A program made the position numbers and the translations under genes. A stretch of 42,591 bases of DNA from assembly GCF_947378715.1 (NCBI RefSeq), contig NZ_CANCLE010000009.1, forward strand, positions 1 through 42,591. The letters are read 5' to 3'. Source of the DNA: Phenylobacterium aquaticum. GTDB lineage: Bacteria > Pseudomonadota > Alphaproteobacteria > Caulobacterales > Caulobacteraceae. The notes under the pieces were generated by a model. The model made no database searches and was not told the DNA's origin. It saw nothing but the letters and a program-made list of their open reading frames with translations. Below are positions 7,871 to 15,397 of the stretch, in pieces. Positions within the stretch are counted from its first letter, which is position 1, and every line of letters starts with the position of its first letter.

Positions 7871-9156
7871 TGGGCGCGATCCTGGCGCTGGCGCCGATCG
7901 TCTTCGGCCTTCTGGCCATCTCGGCCATGTTCTCGGCCGCCGAAACCTCGCTGACCGGCGCGAGCCGGGCGCGGATGCACCAGCTGGAGCGCGAGGGCGA
8001 TCGCGCCGCCAAGCGGGTGAACAAGCTCACCTCCGACCAGGAGACGATGATCGGGGCGGTCCTCTTGGGCAACAACCTGATCAATATCCTGGCTTCGGCC
8101 CTGACCACCGAGGTGCTGACTGCGGCGATCCCAGGGCCCTGGGGCGTGGCGGCGGCGACGGCGATCATGACCGTGCTGGTGCTGGTGTTCGCCGAGGTGC
8201 TGCCCAAGACCCTGGCCATACTGCGCTCCGACGACGTGGCGCGGTTCCTGTCGGGGCCGACCCTGCTGGTGGTGCGGCTGTTCGGGCCGGTGATCTACAC
8301 CATCCAGTTCATCGTGCGCCGGACGCTGCGGCTGTTCGGGGTGAAGCTGGACATGGAGGTCGACGTCCTGGCCGCCCACGAGGAGATCCGTGGCGCGGTG
8401 GAGTATCACCACTCCGAAGGCCTGGTGGAAGAACGCGACCGGCGCATGCTGGGCGGGGTGCTCGACCTGTCGGACATGGATGTGGCCCAGGTGATGGTGC
8501 ACCGCATGTCGATCGACATGCTGGACGCCGACCTGCCGCCGCGCGAATTCGTCACTGCGGCCCTGGAAAGCGACCACACACGGATGCCGCTCTATCGCGG
8601 CGATCCGGAAAACATCATCGGCGTCTTCCACGCCAAGGACCTGCTGCACGCCCTGGCCGAGGCCGACGGCTCGGTGGACGGGTTGGACATCGAGAAGATC
8701 ATCCGCGAGCCCTGGTTCATCCCGGAGACCACCAATCTCAAGGACCAGCTGAACGCCTTTCTGAAGCGCCAGACCCATTTCGCCCTGGTGGTGGATGAAT
8801 ATGGCGCCCTGCAGGGGCTGGTGACCCTGGAGGACATCCTCGAGGAGATCGTCGGGGAGATCGAGGATGAGCACGACACCTCCCTGCCGGGCGTCCGCAA
8901 GCAGCCCGACGGTTCGGTCAGCGTCGACGGCTCGGTGGCGATCCGCGACCTCAATCGGGCGATGGACTGGGACCTGCCGGATGATCAGGCGGTGACGGTG
9001 GCCGGCCTGGTGATCCACGAGGCCCAGGCGATACCGAAGATCGGCCAGACCTTCATCTTCCACCGCCACCGCTTCCAGGTGGTCAAGCGGGTCAGGAACC
9101 AGATCACGGCCCTGCGGATTTCGGCGCCGCTGGAAAACCCCAACGCCAGCGACTGA
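7870..9156 (+). CDS. CNNM/CBS (HlyC/CorC-family) membrane protein
   Basis: This 428-residue protein belongs to the CNNM/CorC family linked to magnesium or cobalt transport. The N-terminal DUF21/CNNM membrane domain covers about residues 1-180 with several hydrophobic helices and the family segments MFSAAETSLTGASRAR and GNNLINILASAL. A pair of CBS domains covers about 205-330 (VMVHRMSIDML; FALVVDEYGALQGLVTLEDILEEIVGEI). The CorC_HlyC domain occupies about 345-425. The start ATG shares a base with the aroB stop. This gene follows aroKB in many alphaproteobacteria. The old hemolysin label (TlyC) is not supported by function; ion transport is the family-based reading. Confidence 0.93.
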   Translation: MGAILALAPIVFGLLAISAMFSAAETSLTGASRARMHQLEREGDRAAKRVNKLTSDQETMIGAVLLGNNLINILASALTTEVLTAAIPGPWGVAAATAIMTVLVLVFAEVLPKTLAILRSDDVARFLSGPTLLVVRLFGPVIYTIQFIVRRTLRLFGVKLDMEVDVLAAHEEIRGAVEYHHSEGLVEERDRRMLGGVLDLSDMDVAQVMVHRMSIDMLDADLPPREFVTAALESDHTRMPLYRGDPENIIGVFHAKDLLHALAEADGSVDGLDIEKIIREPWFIPETTNLKDQLNAFLKRQTHFALVVDEYGALQGLVTLEDILEEIVGEIEDEHDTSLPGVRKQPDGSVSVDGSVAIRDLNRAMDWDLPDDQAVTVAGLVIHEAQAIPKIGQTFIFHRHRFQVVKRVRNQITALRISAPLENPNASD

Positions 9157-9184
9157 ATTCGTGGCCGCGTCAGCCCGGGCGGCG

Positions 9185-9209
9185 GGAACGCGGCGGCGAC
9201 TCGTGCGTT
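9185..9209 (+). promoter_or_regulatory. EcfG (SigT)-type general stress promoter for the MrrA-like regulator
   Basis: GGAAC (9185-9189), exactly 16 bases, then CGTT (9206-9209). This matches the GGAAC-N16/17-CGTT consensus of the alphaproteobacterial general stress sigma factor. It ends 39 bases before the response-regulator ATG, on the same strand, inside the short gap after the CNNM gene. Confidence 0.8.
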
Positions 9210-9248
9210 GATGCGGGCTAGGCCAAGCTGCCGGAGGGTGGGCGTCGG

Positions 9249-9623
9249 ATGACCGCAATGCCAGAGCTGGCCGGACTGCGCGTCCTCATCGTCGAGGACG
9301 AGATGATGGTGTCCATGCTGATCGAGGACATGCTGGGCGACCTGGGCTGTCATGTGGTGGGACCGGCCGCTCGGCTTGATGAAGCCCTGGCCCTGGCCGA
9401 GAACGCCGAGATCGACTGCGCGGTGCTGGATGTGAACCTGGGCGGCCAATCGACCTTTCCGGTCGCCGACCTGCTGCGGGCCAAGGGCGTCCCCTTCGCC
9501 TTCGCCACCGGCTATGGCGACGCGGGCTTGCGCGAGGTGGATCGCGACTCAGCCGTGCTGCAGAAGCCGTTCCGCGAGGTCGACCTGGCCAAGGTGCTGC
9601 AGGGTCTCGCGAAACGGATCTGA
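9249..9623 (+). CDS. mrrA: Single-domain FAT-GUY response regulator, MrrA/SdrG-like
   Basis: This 124-residue protein is a stand-alone receiver domain with no output domain. The acidic pocket is E16/D17, the phosphoacceptor is D61 (VLDVNL), the switch threonine is T87 and the conserved lysine is K106 (LQKPF). The segment PFAFATGYG (82-90) is the signature of the FAT-GUY receiver family. Known members are SdrG of Sphingomonas and MrrA of Caulobacter, which pass phosphate between kinases of the general stress response. The EcfG-type promoter 39 bases upstream fits, because MrrA-type genes are themselves stress-induced. GGAGGG precedes the ATG; a second in-frame ATG lies at 9258. No partner kinase is adjacent. 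The mrrA symbol is inferred from motif, promoter and neighbourhood. Confidence 0.85.
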   Translation: MTAMPELAGLRVLIVEDEMMVSMLIEDMLGDLGCHVVGPAARLDEALALAENAEIDCAVLDVNLGGQSTFPVADLLRAKGVPFAFATGYGDAGLREVDRDSAVLQKPFREVDLAKVLQGLAKRI

Positions 9624-9638
9624 GGACGATGCCTGGCG

Positions 9639-9830
9639 TCAGCGGCCGATGTGGATGCCGCCGAGCGAACCCAGGATCCCGAAGGCCTGCAGCAGCCAAA
9701 GCACGACGCCGATCACGACGACCGCGTTGAGGATCTGCTTAATCTTGCCGTCCATCGGGATGTAGTTGTTGACCAGCCAGAGCAGGACTCCGACCACGAT
9801 CAGGACGATGAGCAGGTTGATGAGCGACAT
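9639..9830 (-). CDS. Thivi_2564-family small membrane protein
   Basis: This 63-residue protein has two hydrophobic helices: residues 3-21 (LINLLIVLIVVGVLLWLV) and about 33-55 (ILNAVVVIGVVLWLLQAFGI), joined by the conserved NNYIPMDGKIKQ loop. It matches the Thivi_2564 family of short inner-membrane proteins, whose function is unknown. It is convergent with the response-regulator gene and separated from it by 15 bases. Upstream lie about 115 bases without a gene, holding a hairpin that probably ends the molybdenum-hydroxylase operon. Confidence 0.85.
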   Translation of the reverse strand: MSLINLLIVLIVVGVLLWLVNNYIPMDGKIKQILNAVVVIGVVLWLLQAFGILGSLGGIHIGR

Positions 9831-9903
9831 GGGGCGTCTCCGGGTTTGATGGCGCGGAGGCGCGCCCCGCCCGGATAATACCCCTGGCCAAGCTTATGGT
9901 TCC

Positions 9904-9925
9904 GGAGGGGCCACGGCCCCTCCGT
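9904..9925 (-). terminator. Palindromic hairpin after the molybdenum hydroxylase operon
   Basis: Ten-base arms CGGAGGGGCC (9904-9913) and GGCCCCTCCG (9916-9925) are perfectly complementary. In RNA this gives a nine-pair stem with a four-base loop. It lies 22 bases past the stop of the large subunit. No U-run follows on the minus strand, so termination efficiency is uncertain. Confidence 0.5.
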
Positions 9926-9946
9926 TCTTCCCATCGTTCCCGAGCC

Positions 9947-12211
9947 CTAGAGTCCGGCCGCGATCAGGCCCGCCAAGACCTTGTCCGGGGTCATGGGATA
10001 GTCGCGCAGGCGCACGCCGCAGGCGTTGTAGATGGCGTTGGCGATGGCCGCGCCGGCGCCGCTGATGCCCAGCTCGCCGACCCCCTTGATGCCCATGGGA
10101 TTGGCCTTGTCATCCACCTCGTCGAGGAAGACGGCGTCGAGGTCGACGATGTCGGCATGGACCGGGACCAGATAGCCGCCGACGTCCTGGTTGATCAGGG
10201 AGCCGTAGCGCGGGTCGACCGAATTGGTCTCGGTCAGAGCCGTGCCGACCCCCCAGATCATCCCGCCGGTGATCTGGCTCTTGGCGGTCTTGGCGTTGAG
10301 GATGCGGCCGGCGGCGAACACCCCGTACATGCGGCGCATGCGCACCTCACCGGTGTCCATGTCGACGCCGACCTCGGCGAAGTGGGCGCCATAGGTGTGG
10401 AGCGAGACATCGCGACGGTCGGCCGGCGGGCTGATCGAACCCTCGGCATAGACCCCCTCGGGCGCCGCGCGGGCGACCAGGGTCGACAGGTCCTCCGACT
10501 GGTTGCCGAAGCGGATCTTGCCGTCGTCAAAGGTCACAAGGTCCGGCGACGCGCCATAGAGCGGCGAGTTCGGGTCACCGACGGCGAGATGAGCCAGAGC
10601 GACCCGCAGCTTCATGCCGGCGTCCAGGGCCGCCGAGCCGGCGGTGGAGGCGCCGAACTGGCCGCCCGAGCCGGGGGCCGGCGGGAGGTTGGAATCGCCG
10701 ATCTCAACCCGCACCTGGGACAGGGGCACGCCGAGGGTCTCGGCGGTGATCTGGGCCAGGATGGTGTAGGTGCCCGTGCCGATGTCGGTCATGCCCTGCA
10801 GCAGGGTGATCGTCCCGTCTGCGGTGATCCGCGCACCGGCCTTGGCCGGCAGGAGGTAGTCGGCGCGGATGGCGGCGGCCATGCCCATGCCGACCCACCA
10901 GCGGCCGTCGCGCACCTGGCCCGGCTTGGGATTGCGGCGATCCCAGCCGAAGTGCTGGGCGCCTTCGTTCATGCAGCGGGCGAGCTGGCGGATGGAAAAC
11001 GGCTTGCCGGTCTCCGGGTCGCGCTCGGGCTCATTGATCAGCCGCAACTGGATGGGGTCGAGGCCGAGCTTCTCGGCCAGCTCGTCCATGGCGACCTCGA
11101 GGCTGAGCATGCCTGAGGCCTCGCCGGGCGCCCGCATGGGGCCGGCTCCCGGCAGGTCCATCTTGACCAGCTTGTGGCCGGTCAGGCGGTTGGGGGCGGC
11201 GTAGAGGCTGCGCGCGAAATTGGCGAAGTGCTCGGTGAACAGCGCGTCGCGGGCGCAGTGGGTGTAGCCGTCCAGGGCGAAGGCGGTCAGGCGGCCGTCC
11301 GGCGTGGCGCCCAGGCGGACGCGCTGGATGGTCGCCGGGCGGTGGATGGTGCCCAGCATCATCTGCTGGCGGGTATAGGCGACCTTGACCGGGCGCTTCA
11401 GTTCCCGGGCCGCGAGAGCCGCCAAGGACAAGTCGTCATAGGACTGACCCTTGCCGCCGAAGCCGCCGCCGATGTAGCGGGTCAGCAGGTGGACATCGTC
11501 GGACGGGATCATCAGGGTCTCGGCCAGGGCGTGCTGCCCCCCCTTCACCATCTGGATCGAGGTATGGACCGTGACCTTGTCGCCGTCCCACCAGGCGGTG
11601 GTGGCGCAGGGCTCCATCTGGACGTGGTTCTGGATCGGGCTGGTATAGGTCTCGTCGAGGGTCACCGGGGCGGCCGCGAAAGCCGTCTCGAAGTCGCCGA
11701 TGCGGACGTCCTCCTCGCCAGGAGGGTTCTCCGCGAGGCCCAGGCTGGCCGGAAAATCGACCACGGCCCAGAGTTCGTCATAAGTGACCTTGATCAGCGC
11801 CGCGGCGGCGCGGGCGTTCTCCAGGGTGTCGGCGACGACGAAGGCCACGGTCTCGCCGAAATAGCGCACCTCGTCGGAGTCCATGACCGGGCTGGAGGGC
11901 CGCTGGCTACGCGGATTGATCCGCGCCCCGCGCGCGCCCTGGGCCGGGATGGTCTTGTGGGTCCAGACCAGCAAGACGCCGGGCGAGGCCTCGGCCTCGG
12001 CGGTGTCGATGGCCGCGACGCGACCCCGGGCGATCGCCGAGGTGACGATGGCGCCCTGCACCGGCGGCGACGGGGCCTCGACCTCATAGGCGTAGGGAGC
12101 GGTCCCGGTGACCTTGAGCGGGCCTTCATAGCGGTCGACCGCCTTGCCGATCAGGCCGGAGCGGTTCTCGGTGACGGGATTGGGCGTGGCCCAGTCAGCA
12201 ATGGAACTCAT
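9947..12211 (-). CDS. Molybdenum hydroxylase large subunit (PaoC-like, xanthine dehydrogenase family)
   Basis: This 754-residue molybdopterin cytosine dinucleotide-binding subunit belongs to a xanthine oxidase-family enzyme, which hydroxylates aldehydes or N-heterocycles with water. Residues about 20-130 form the aldehyde oxidase a/b hammerhead domain, and the rest is the cofactor-binding domain. GGGFGGKG is at 248-255, GGQFGASTAGSAALDAG is in the C-terminal half, and the probable catalytic glutamate is E713 in KGVGELGISGAG. The start ATG overlaps the stop of the FAD subunit (ATGA). No signal peptide is seen, so the enzyme is probably cytoplasmic. The closest type is PaoC (YagR); the substrate is not determinable. 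Confidence 0.93.
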   Translation of the reverse strand: MSSIADWATPNPVTENRSGLIGKAVDRYEGPLKVTGTAPYAYEVEAPSPPVQGAIVTSAIARGRVAAIDTAEAEASPGVLLVWTHKTIPAQGARGARINPRSQRPSSPVMDSDEVRYFGETVAFVVADTLENARAAAALIKVTYDELWAVVDFPASLGLAENPPGEEDVRIGDFETAFAAAPVTLDETYTSPIQNHVQMEPCATTAWWDGDKVTVHTSIQMVKGGQHALAETLMIPSDDVHLLTRYIGGGFGGKGQSYDDLSLAALAARELKRPVKVAYTRQQMMLGTIHRPATIQRVRLGATPDGRLTAFALDGYTHCARDALFTEHFANFARSLYAAPNRLTGHKLVKMDLPGAGPMRAPGEASGMLSLEVAMDELAEKLGLDPIQLRLINEPERDPETGKPFSIRQLARCMNEGAQHFGWDRRNPKPGQVRDGRWWVGMGMAAAIRADYLLPAKAGARITADGTITLLQGMTDIGTGTYTILAQITAETLGVPLSQVRVEIGDSNLPPAPGSGGQFGASTAGSAALDAGMKLRVALAHLAVGDPNSPLYGASPDLVTFDDGKIRFGNQSEDLSTLVARAAPEGVYAEGSISPPADRRDVSLHTYGAHFAEVGVDMDTGEVRMRRMYGVFAAGRILNAKTAKSQITGGMIWGVGTALTETNSVDPRYGSLINQDVGGYLVPVHADIVDLDAVFLDEVDDKANPMGIKGVGELGISGAGAAIANAIYNACGVRLRDYPMTPDKVLAGLIAAGL

Positions 12212-13158
12212 GACTTGCCCCCTTGGGCCTGGGCGATGGCGGCGACGGTGAGCCGGGTGGTGAGCGCGATCTTGAAGGCGTTGCGACCGCTGTCGCGGGC
12301 GTCGGCCAGTTCGGCCTCCGCTGCGGCGGCGGGGGTCTGGCCGGCGGCCAGGGCCGCCTCGGCCTTGAGCGCCCGCCAGGGCTTGTAGGCGACGCCGCCC
12401 AGGGCGATCTGGCCCCCGGCCACGGCCACCATGGCCAGGCCGCCGGCATAGGAGGCGCGGTCGCGGGCCTTGCGATAGACCTGCCCCCCAGTCGGAGCCG
12501 GCGGCAGGGTGACGGCGGTGATCAGCTCACCGGCCGACAAGGCGGTCTCGATATGCGGCGTGTCGCCCGGCGCCAGATGCAGATCGGCGACGGTGAGCGC
12601 CCGGACCGCGCCCGTGGCGGTCATGGCCTCGACCCCGGCGCCCAGGGCGGTGAGCGCCACGGACATGTCGGAGGGGTTGGTCGCGATGCAGTGTTCGCTG
12701 GCCCCCAGGATGGCGGCGTTTCGGTTCAGGCCCTCCAGGGCGCTGCAGCCTGCGCCGGGCTGGCGTTTATTGCAGGGCTTGGTGGTGTCGTAGAAATAGG
12801 CGCAGCGGGTCCGCTGCATCAGGTTGCCGCCCACGGTGGCCTTGTTGCGCAGCTGGGGCGAGCCGCCGTGGATGATGGCCTGGGCCAGGACCGGATAGCG
12901 GGCGCGGACGCGGGGGTCGGCGGCGACCAGGCTGTTGGTGGCCATGGCCCCGATCCTCAGGCCGCCGTCGGCGGTCTCCTCGATGGCCGCGAGCGGCAGG
13001 CGGCCGACATCGACCAGATGGGTCGGATGCTCGATCTCCAGCTTCATCAGGTCGAGCAGGTTGGTGCCGCCGGCCAGGAACCTGGCGTTGGGGTTGTCCG
13101 ACACGGCCTTGACGGCCGAGGCGGCGTCGGTGGCGCGTTCGTAGGTGAAGGGCCTCAT
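12208..13158 (-). CDS. Molybdenum hydroxylase FAD subunit with four-cysteine insert (PaoB-like)
   Basis: This 316-residue FAD-binding subunit carries electrons from the iron-sulfur subunit to the acceptor. FLAGGTNLLDL (residues 27-37) and ATVGGNL (107-113) are the FAD-binding loops, and the C-terminus is the CO dehydrogenase flavoprotein domain. An insertion holds four cysteines, C119 (RTRCAYFYD), C129 and C138 (KPCNKRQPGAGC) and C157 (SEHCIA). It matches the loop that carries an extra [4Fe-4S] cluster in E. coli PaoB and in 4-hydroxybenzoyl-CoA reductase. The start was chosen at MRPFTYERA, which overlaps the stop of the iron-sulfur gene (ATGA); the frame is open further upstream but is antisense to nothing needed. 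Confidence 0.92.
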   Translation of the reverse strand: MRPFTYERATDAASAVKAVSDNPNARFLAGGTNLLDLMKLEIEHPTHLVDVGRLPLAAIEETADGGLRIGAMATNSLVAADPRVRARYPVLAQAIIHGGSPQLRNKATVGGNLMQRTRCAYFYDTTKPCNKRQPGAGCSALEGLNRNAAILGASEHCIATNPSDMSVALTALGAGVEAMTATGAVRALTVADLHLAPGDTPHIETALSAGELITAVTLPPAPTGGQVYRKARDRASYAGGLAMVAVAGGQIALGGVAYKPWRALKAEAALAAGQTPAAAAEAELADARDSGRNAFKIALTTRLTVAAIAQAQGGKS

Positions 13159-13661
13159 GCGACGGCTCCCACCACGTCGCGGATGGCCGCGAGGATCTGG
13201 GGATAGGCCGAGCAGCGGCAGATGTTGCCGCTCATCCGCTCGCGGATCTCGGCGTCGGTCGCCACGATGGCGGCGGTCAGGTCGGCGGTCTCCTGGCTGG
13301 GCCAATTGTCGGCCAGCTCCTTGAGCATGCCGGCCGCCGAACAGATCTGGCCCGGGGTGCAATAGCCGCACTGGAAGGCGTCCTGCTTCAGGAAGGCCTC
13401 CTGCAGCGGATGCAGGGCGCCAACGACGCCCAGCCCTTCGATGGTGGTCACCGCGTCACCGTCATGCATGACAGCCAGCGACAGGCACGAATTGATGCGC
13501 ACCCCGTTCACCAGCACGGTGCAGGCGCCGCACTGGCCGTGGTCGCAGCCTTTCTTGGAGCCCTTGAGGTTCAAATGCTCGCGCAGGGCGTCGAGCAGGG
13601 TGGTGCGAGGGTCGAGGTCAAGCGTGCTCGCCTGCCCGTTCACAGTCATGGTCGTCTTCAA
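13155..13661 (-). CDS. Molybdenum hydroxylase 2Fe-2S subunit (PaoA-like)
   Basis: This small subunit carries two [2Fe-2S] clusters. The ferredoxin-like cluster uses CDHGQCGAC plus a cysteine in NSCLSL (C39, C44, C47, C59). The second, all-helical cluster uses CGYC (C98, C101) and CRC (C148, C150). Length is about 168 residues. The start is ambiguous: TTG at 13661 has GGGGAGG seven bases upstream and is chosen; GTG at 13667 lies too close to that site, and ATG at 13649 would shorten the first strand. Unlike E. coli PaoA there is no twin-arginine signal. This is the first gene of the three-gene operon, followed by the FAD and molybdenum subunits with ATGA overlaps. Confidence 0.92.
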   Translation of the reverse strand: MKTTMTVNGQASTLDLDPRTTLLDALREHLNLKGSKKGCDHGQCGACTVLVNGVRINSCLSLAVMHDGDAVTTIEGLGVVGALHPLQEAFLKQDAFQCGYCTPGQICSAAGMLKELADNWPSQETADLTAAIVATDAEIRERMSGNICRCSAYPQILAAIRDVVGAVA

Positions 13662-13728
13662 AAACACGCCTCCCCAGCGCGGGCCGCCCCATAGCGGCGC
13701 GAGATTCTTTGTCGTGATCAGCCTCGGC

Positions 13729-14001
13729 CTAGGATTCGTTGGGCGCGAGAGCCTTGACCGAAAGGGCGTGGACGGGACCCGCCAGCTCCTCGGCCAGAGT
13801 GCGATAGACCATCCTTTGACGGGCGACTTTGGCGGCGCCCTCGAAGGCAGGGGCTTGAATGACTATGTTAAAATGGCTTTCGCCCCCGCTCGTGGCCCCC
13901 GAATGCCCGGCGTGGCGATCGGAGTCATCCTGGATCTCCAGGCGGGTGGGCGCGAATGCCGCAGTGAGTTTGGTATGAATGGCTTCGAATATGGCGCCCA
14001 T
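13729..14001 (-). CDS. BolA-family protein
   Basis: This 90-residue protein has the BolA fold: SHFNIVIQAPAFEG near residue 47, RQRMVY, and the C-terminal VHALSVKAL with the conserved histidine used for Fe-S sharing with monothiol glutaredoxins. BolA-like proteins act in iron-sulfur trafficking and iron sensing in the cytosol. The usual RHR is RQR here, a variant I believe is common in alphaproteobacteria. The start ATG at 14001 gives the typical MGAIFEAI N-terminus; a TTG five codons upstream is open but unneeded. The gene is divergent from the J-domain gene, with 52 bases between the starts. Confidence 0.9.
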   Translation of the reverse strand: MGAIFEAIHTKLTAAFAPTRLEIQDDSDRHAGHSGATSGGESHFNIVIQAPAFEGAAKVARQRMVYRTLAEELAGPVHALSVKALAPNES

Positions 14002-14053
14002 CGGCTCAATCTTCAATTCTTGAAAGGGTCTCAGACCGCTTCATACTTGGGAC

Positions 14054-14710
14054 ATGGCCGGCGCGTTTCAATACAAACCTAAGTTCGTCGATATCCGGGT
14101 TCGTCCCCCCTCTGCGGAGGACGCGACCCGGACGGATGACGTCTATGCGTTGAAGCCCGGCGAACGGGCTTGCGACCACCCGACCTGTCGGGTGGCGGCG
14201 ACGGCGCGCGCGCCGAAATCCCGCGACATGCTGAACGAGCACTACTGGTTCTGCCAGCCGCACGCGGCGGAATATAATCGCAACTGGAACTTCTTCGCCG
14301 GCATGAGCGAGGGCGAGATCCGCAAGCGCCAGGCGCAAAGCGCCACCGGCGACCGGCCGACCTGGGACCTCAAGGCCAGCCGCTTCTCGCGGGAAGCCGC
14401 CGCAGCGGCCCATGGCTTTGGCGTGGGGTCGGGGTTCCACGACCCCTTCAGCATGTTCGGCACCGGCGGCAAGGCCAGCCAGAACCCGGCCAATGCGCCG
14501 GAGCGCCGCAAGCTGGGCAAGATGGAGCGCAATGCGCTGGCCGACCTCGACCTCGACGAGGACGCCGACGGCCCGAAGATCCGCGCCCGCTACACCGACA
14601 TGGTCAAGCGCTGCCACCCCGACGCCAATGGCGGCGACCGCTCGGCCGAGCACAAGCTGCAGCGGGTGATCAAGGCCTATGCGACCCTGCGCAAGGCGAA
14701 GATGGTCTGA
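14054..14710 (+). CDS. J-domain protein with N-terminal Cys/His motif
   Basis: This 218-residue co-chaperone-like protein has its J domain at the C-terminus. Helices cover about 160-215, with the HPD motif at H188-P189-D190 (KRCHPDANGGD), where it would stimulate a DnaK ATPase. The N-terminal half is not J-related. It has C40, H42 and C45 (ACDHPTC) and C67 and H70 (FCQPH), which could bind a metal, and the conserved YWFCQPHAAEYNRNWNFFAGM. This protein type is regularly found between bolA and cobS in alphaproteobacteria. Here it is divergent from bolA, but cobS lies 4 kb away. It is not the general DnaJ, because the G/F-rich region and zinc finger are missing. Confidence 0.92.
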   Translation: MAGAFQYKPKFVDIRVRPPSAEDATRTDDVYALKPGERACDHPTCRVAATARAPKSRDMLNEHYWFCQPHAAEYNRNWNFFAGMSEGEIRKRQAQSATGDRPTWDLKASRFSREAAAAAHGFGVGSGFHDPFSMFGTGGKASQNPANAPERRKLGKMERNALADLDLDEDADGPKIRARYTDMVKRCHPDANGGDRSAEHKLQRVIKAYATLRKAKMV

Positions 14711-14722
14711 GCGGGCAGCACG

Positions 14723-14757
14723 ACGCCGCCGATCTCGCGACCGGCGGCGTTGGGTTT
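14723..14757 (+). terminator. Probable intrinsic terminator after the J-domain gene
   Basis: Arms ACGCCGCCG (14723-14731) and CGGCGGCGT (14742-14750) close a ten-base loop, followed by GGGTTT. It lies between the convergent J-domain and RcnB genes and may serve the plus-strand gene. The short T-run makes this moderate evidence. Confidence 0.5.
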
Positions 14758-14770
14758 CCGTCCTGAAAGC

Positions 14771-15217
14771 TTAGTGGCCGTTCAGCAGGATCGACAGGAT
14801 CAGGCCCGTGGCGACGGCGCCCAGGATGTATTGGCCGTTGGACTCGCGCCATTCATAGCCCTGGGGCGGGCGGCGCAGGTGGTGGCGGCGATAATCGACC
14901 CGCTGAGCCCCCTGCCAGTCGTTGTAGCCCATGCGTTGGCCGCGCCGCCAATGGTGGTGGTTTCCGCCATATTCGCGGCCCCAGCCCCGGTGTTCTCCGC
15001 GATCGCCGCCCTGGTTCCCATATCCCTGGTTCCCGTATCCCGCGCGGTCCTGGCCGTAGCCGCCGCGGCCACCGTCGCGGTGATCGCCGTGGTCACGCTC
15101 ACCAGGATCATGCTGAGCGTGGTCCTGGTTGTACTGGCCATAGCTGTAGGGTTGGGCGGAGGCGGCGGAGACCGCCGCCAGCGACAGGGCGATGGCCCCG
15201 ATCAGCATCTTTTTCAT
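14771..15217 (-). CDS. RcnB-family exported protein
   Basis: This 148-residue protein has a signal peptide (1-21, cleavage near ASA-Q). A His/Gly/Asp/Arg-rich middle follows (HDPGERDHGDHRDGG; GGNHHHWRRGQ), then the conserved RcnB core with the DYRRHHLRRPPQGYEW segment, and a C-terminal hydrophobic helix (GAVATGLILSILL). E. coli RcnB is a periplasmic protein that modulates nickel/cobalt efflux; in alphaproteobacteria many paralogues are of unknown role. The histidine-rich region could bind metal. GGAATTCCA precedes the ATG. An EcfG-type promoter 66 bases upstream suggests induction by general stress. It lies inside the gap between the J-domain gene and cobS. Confidence 0.88.
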   Translation of the reverse strand: MKKMLIGAIALSLAAVSAASAQPYSYGQYNQDHAQHDPGERDHGDHRDGGRGGYGQDRAGYGNQGYGNQGGDRGEHRGWGREYGGNHHHWRRGQRMGYNDWQGAQRVDYRRHHLRRPPQGYEWRESNGQYILGAVATGLILSILLNGH

Positions 15218-15283
15218 TGGAATTCCTCGCGGCGCGGAGAGCGCCGACGCGCGCGGCCGGTCGTCCGGCCTTCGAGACCAACC

Positions 15284-15308
15284 AACGGCCGGGGTCAGCG
15301 AGGGTTCC
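15284..15308 (-). promoter_or_regulatory. EcfG (SigT)-type promoter for the RcnB-family gene
   Basis: Read on the minus strand: GGAAC (15308-15304), 16 bases, then CGTT (15287-15284). This is the general stress consensus, 66 bases before the RcnB-family start. It lies 44 bases from the palindrome in front of the TonB receptor, so the two divergent control regions are adjacent but do not overlap. Confidence 0.78.
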
Positions 15309-15351
15309 GGCGTCCCCAGCCGTCGACATCGGCAGGCCAGGCCTTGCGAGT

Positions 15352-15376
15352 CGTTATGTAGTCGAACTACATAACG
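15352..15376. promoter_or_regulatory. Perfect palindromic operator upstream of the TonB receptor
   Basis: Eleven-base arms CGTTATGTAGT and ACTACATAACG flank the spacer CGA, with no mismatch. It ends 21 bases before the receptor ATG and is AT-rich in a GC-rich region. Size and symmetry fit a dimeric repressor (TetR, GntR or similar). The regulator is not encoded next to it. Confidence 0.7.
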
Positions 15377-15397
15377 CGTGAATGCGGGGGATTTCAG

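Noticed and set aside
9878..9903. Fourth EcfG-type promoter for the Thivi_2564-family gene
   Set aside because: GGAAC is present at 9903-9899 on the minus strand, but at the 16-17 base spacing the -10 region is GGTA or GTAT, not CGTT.
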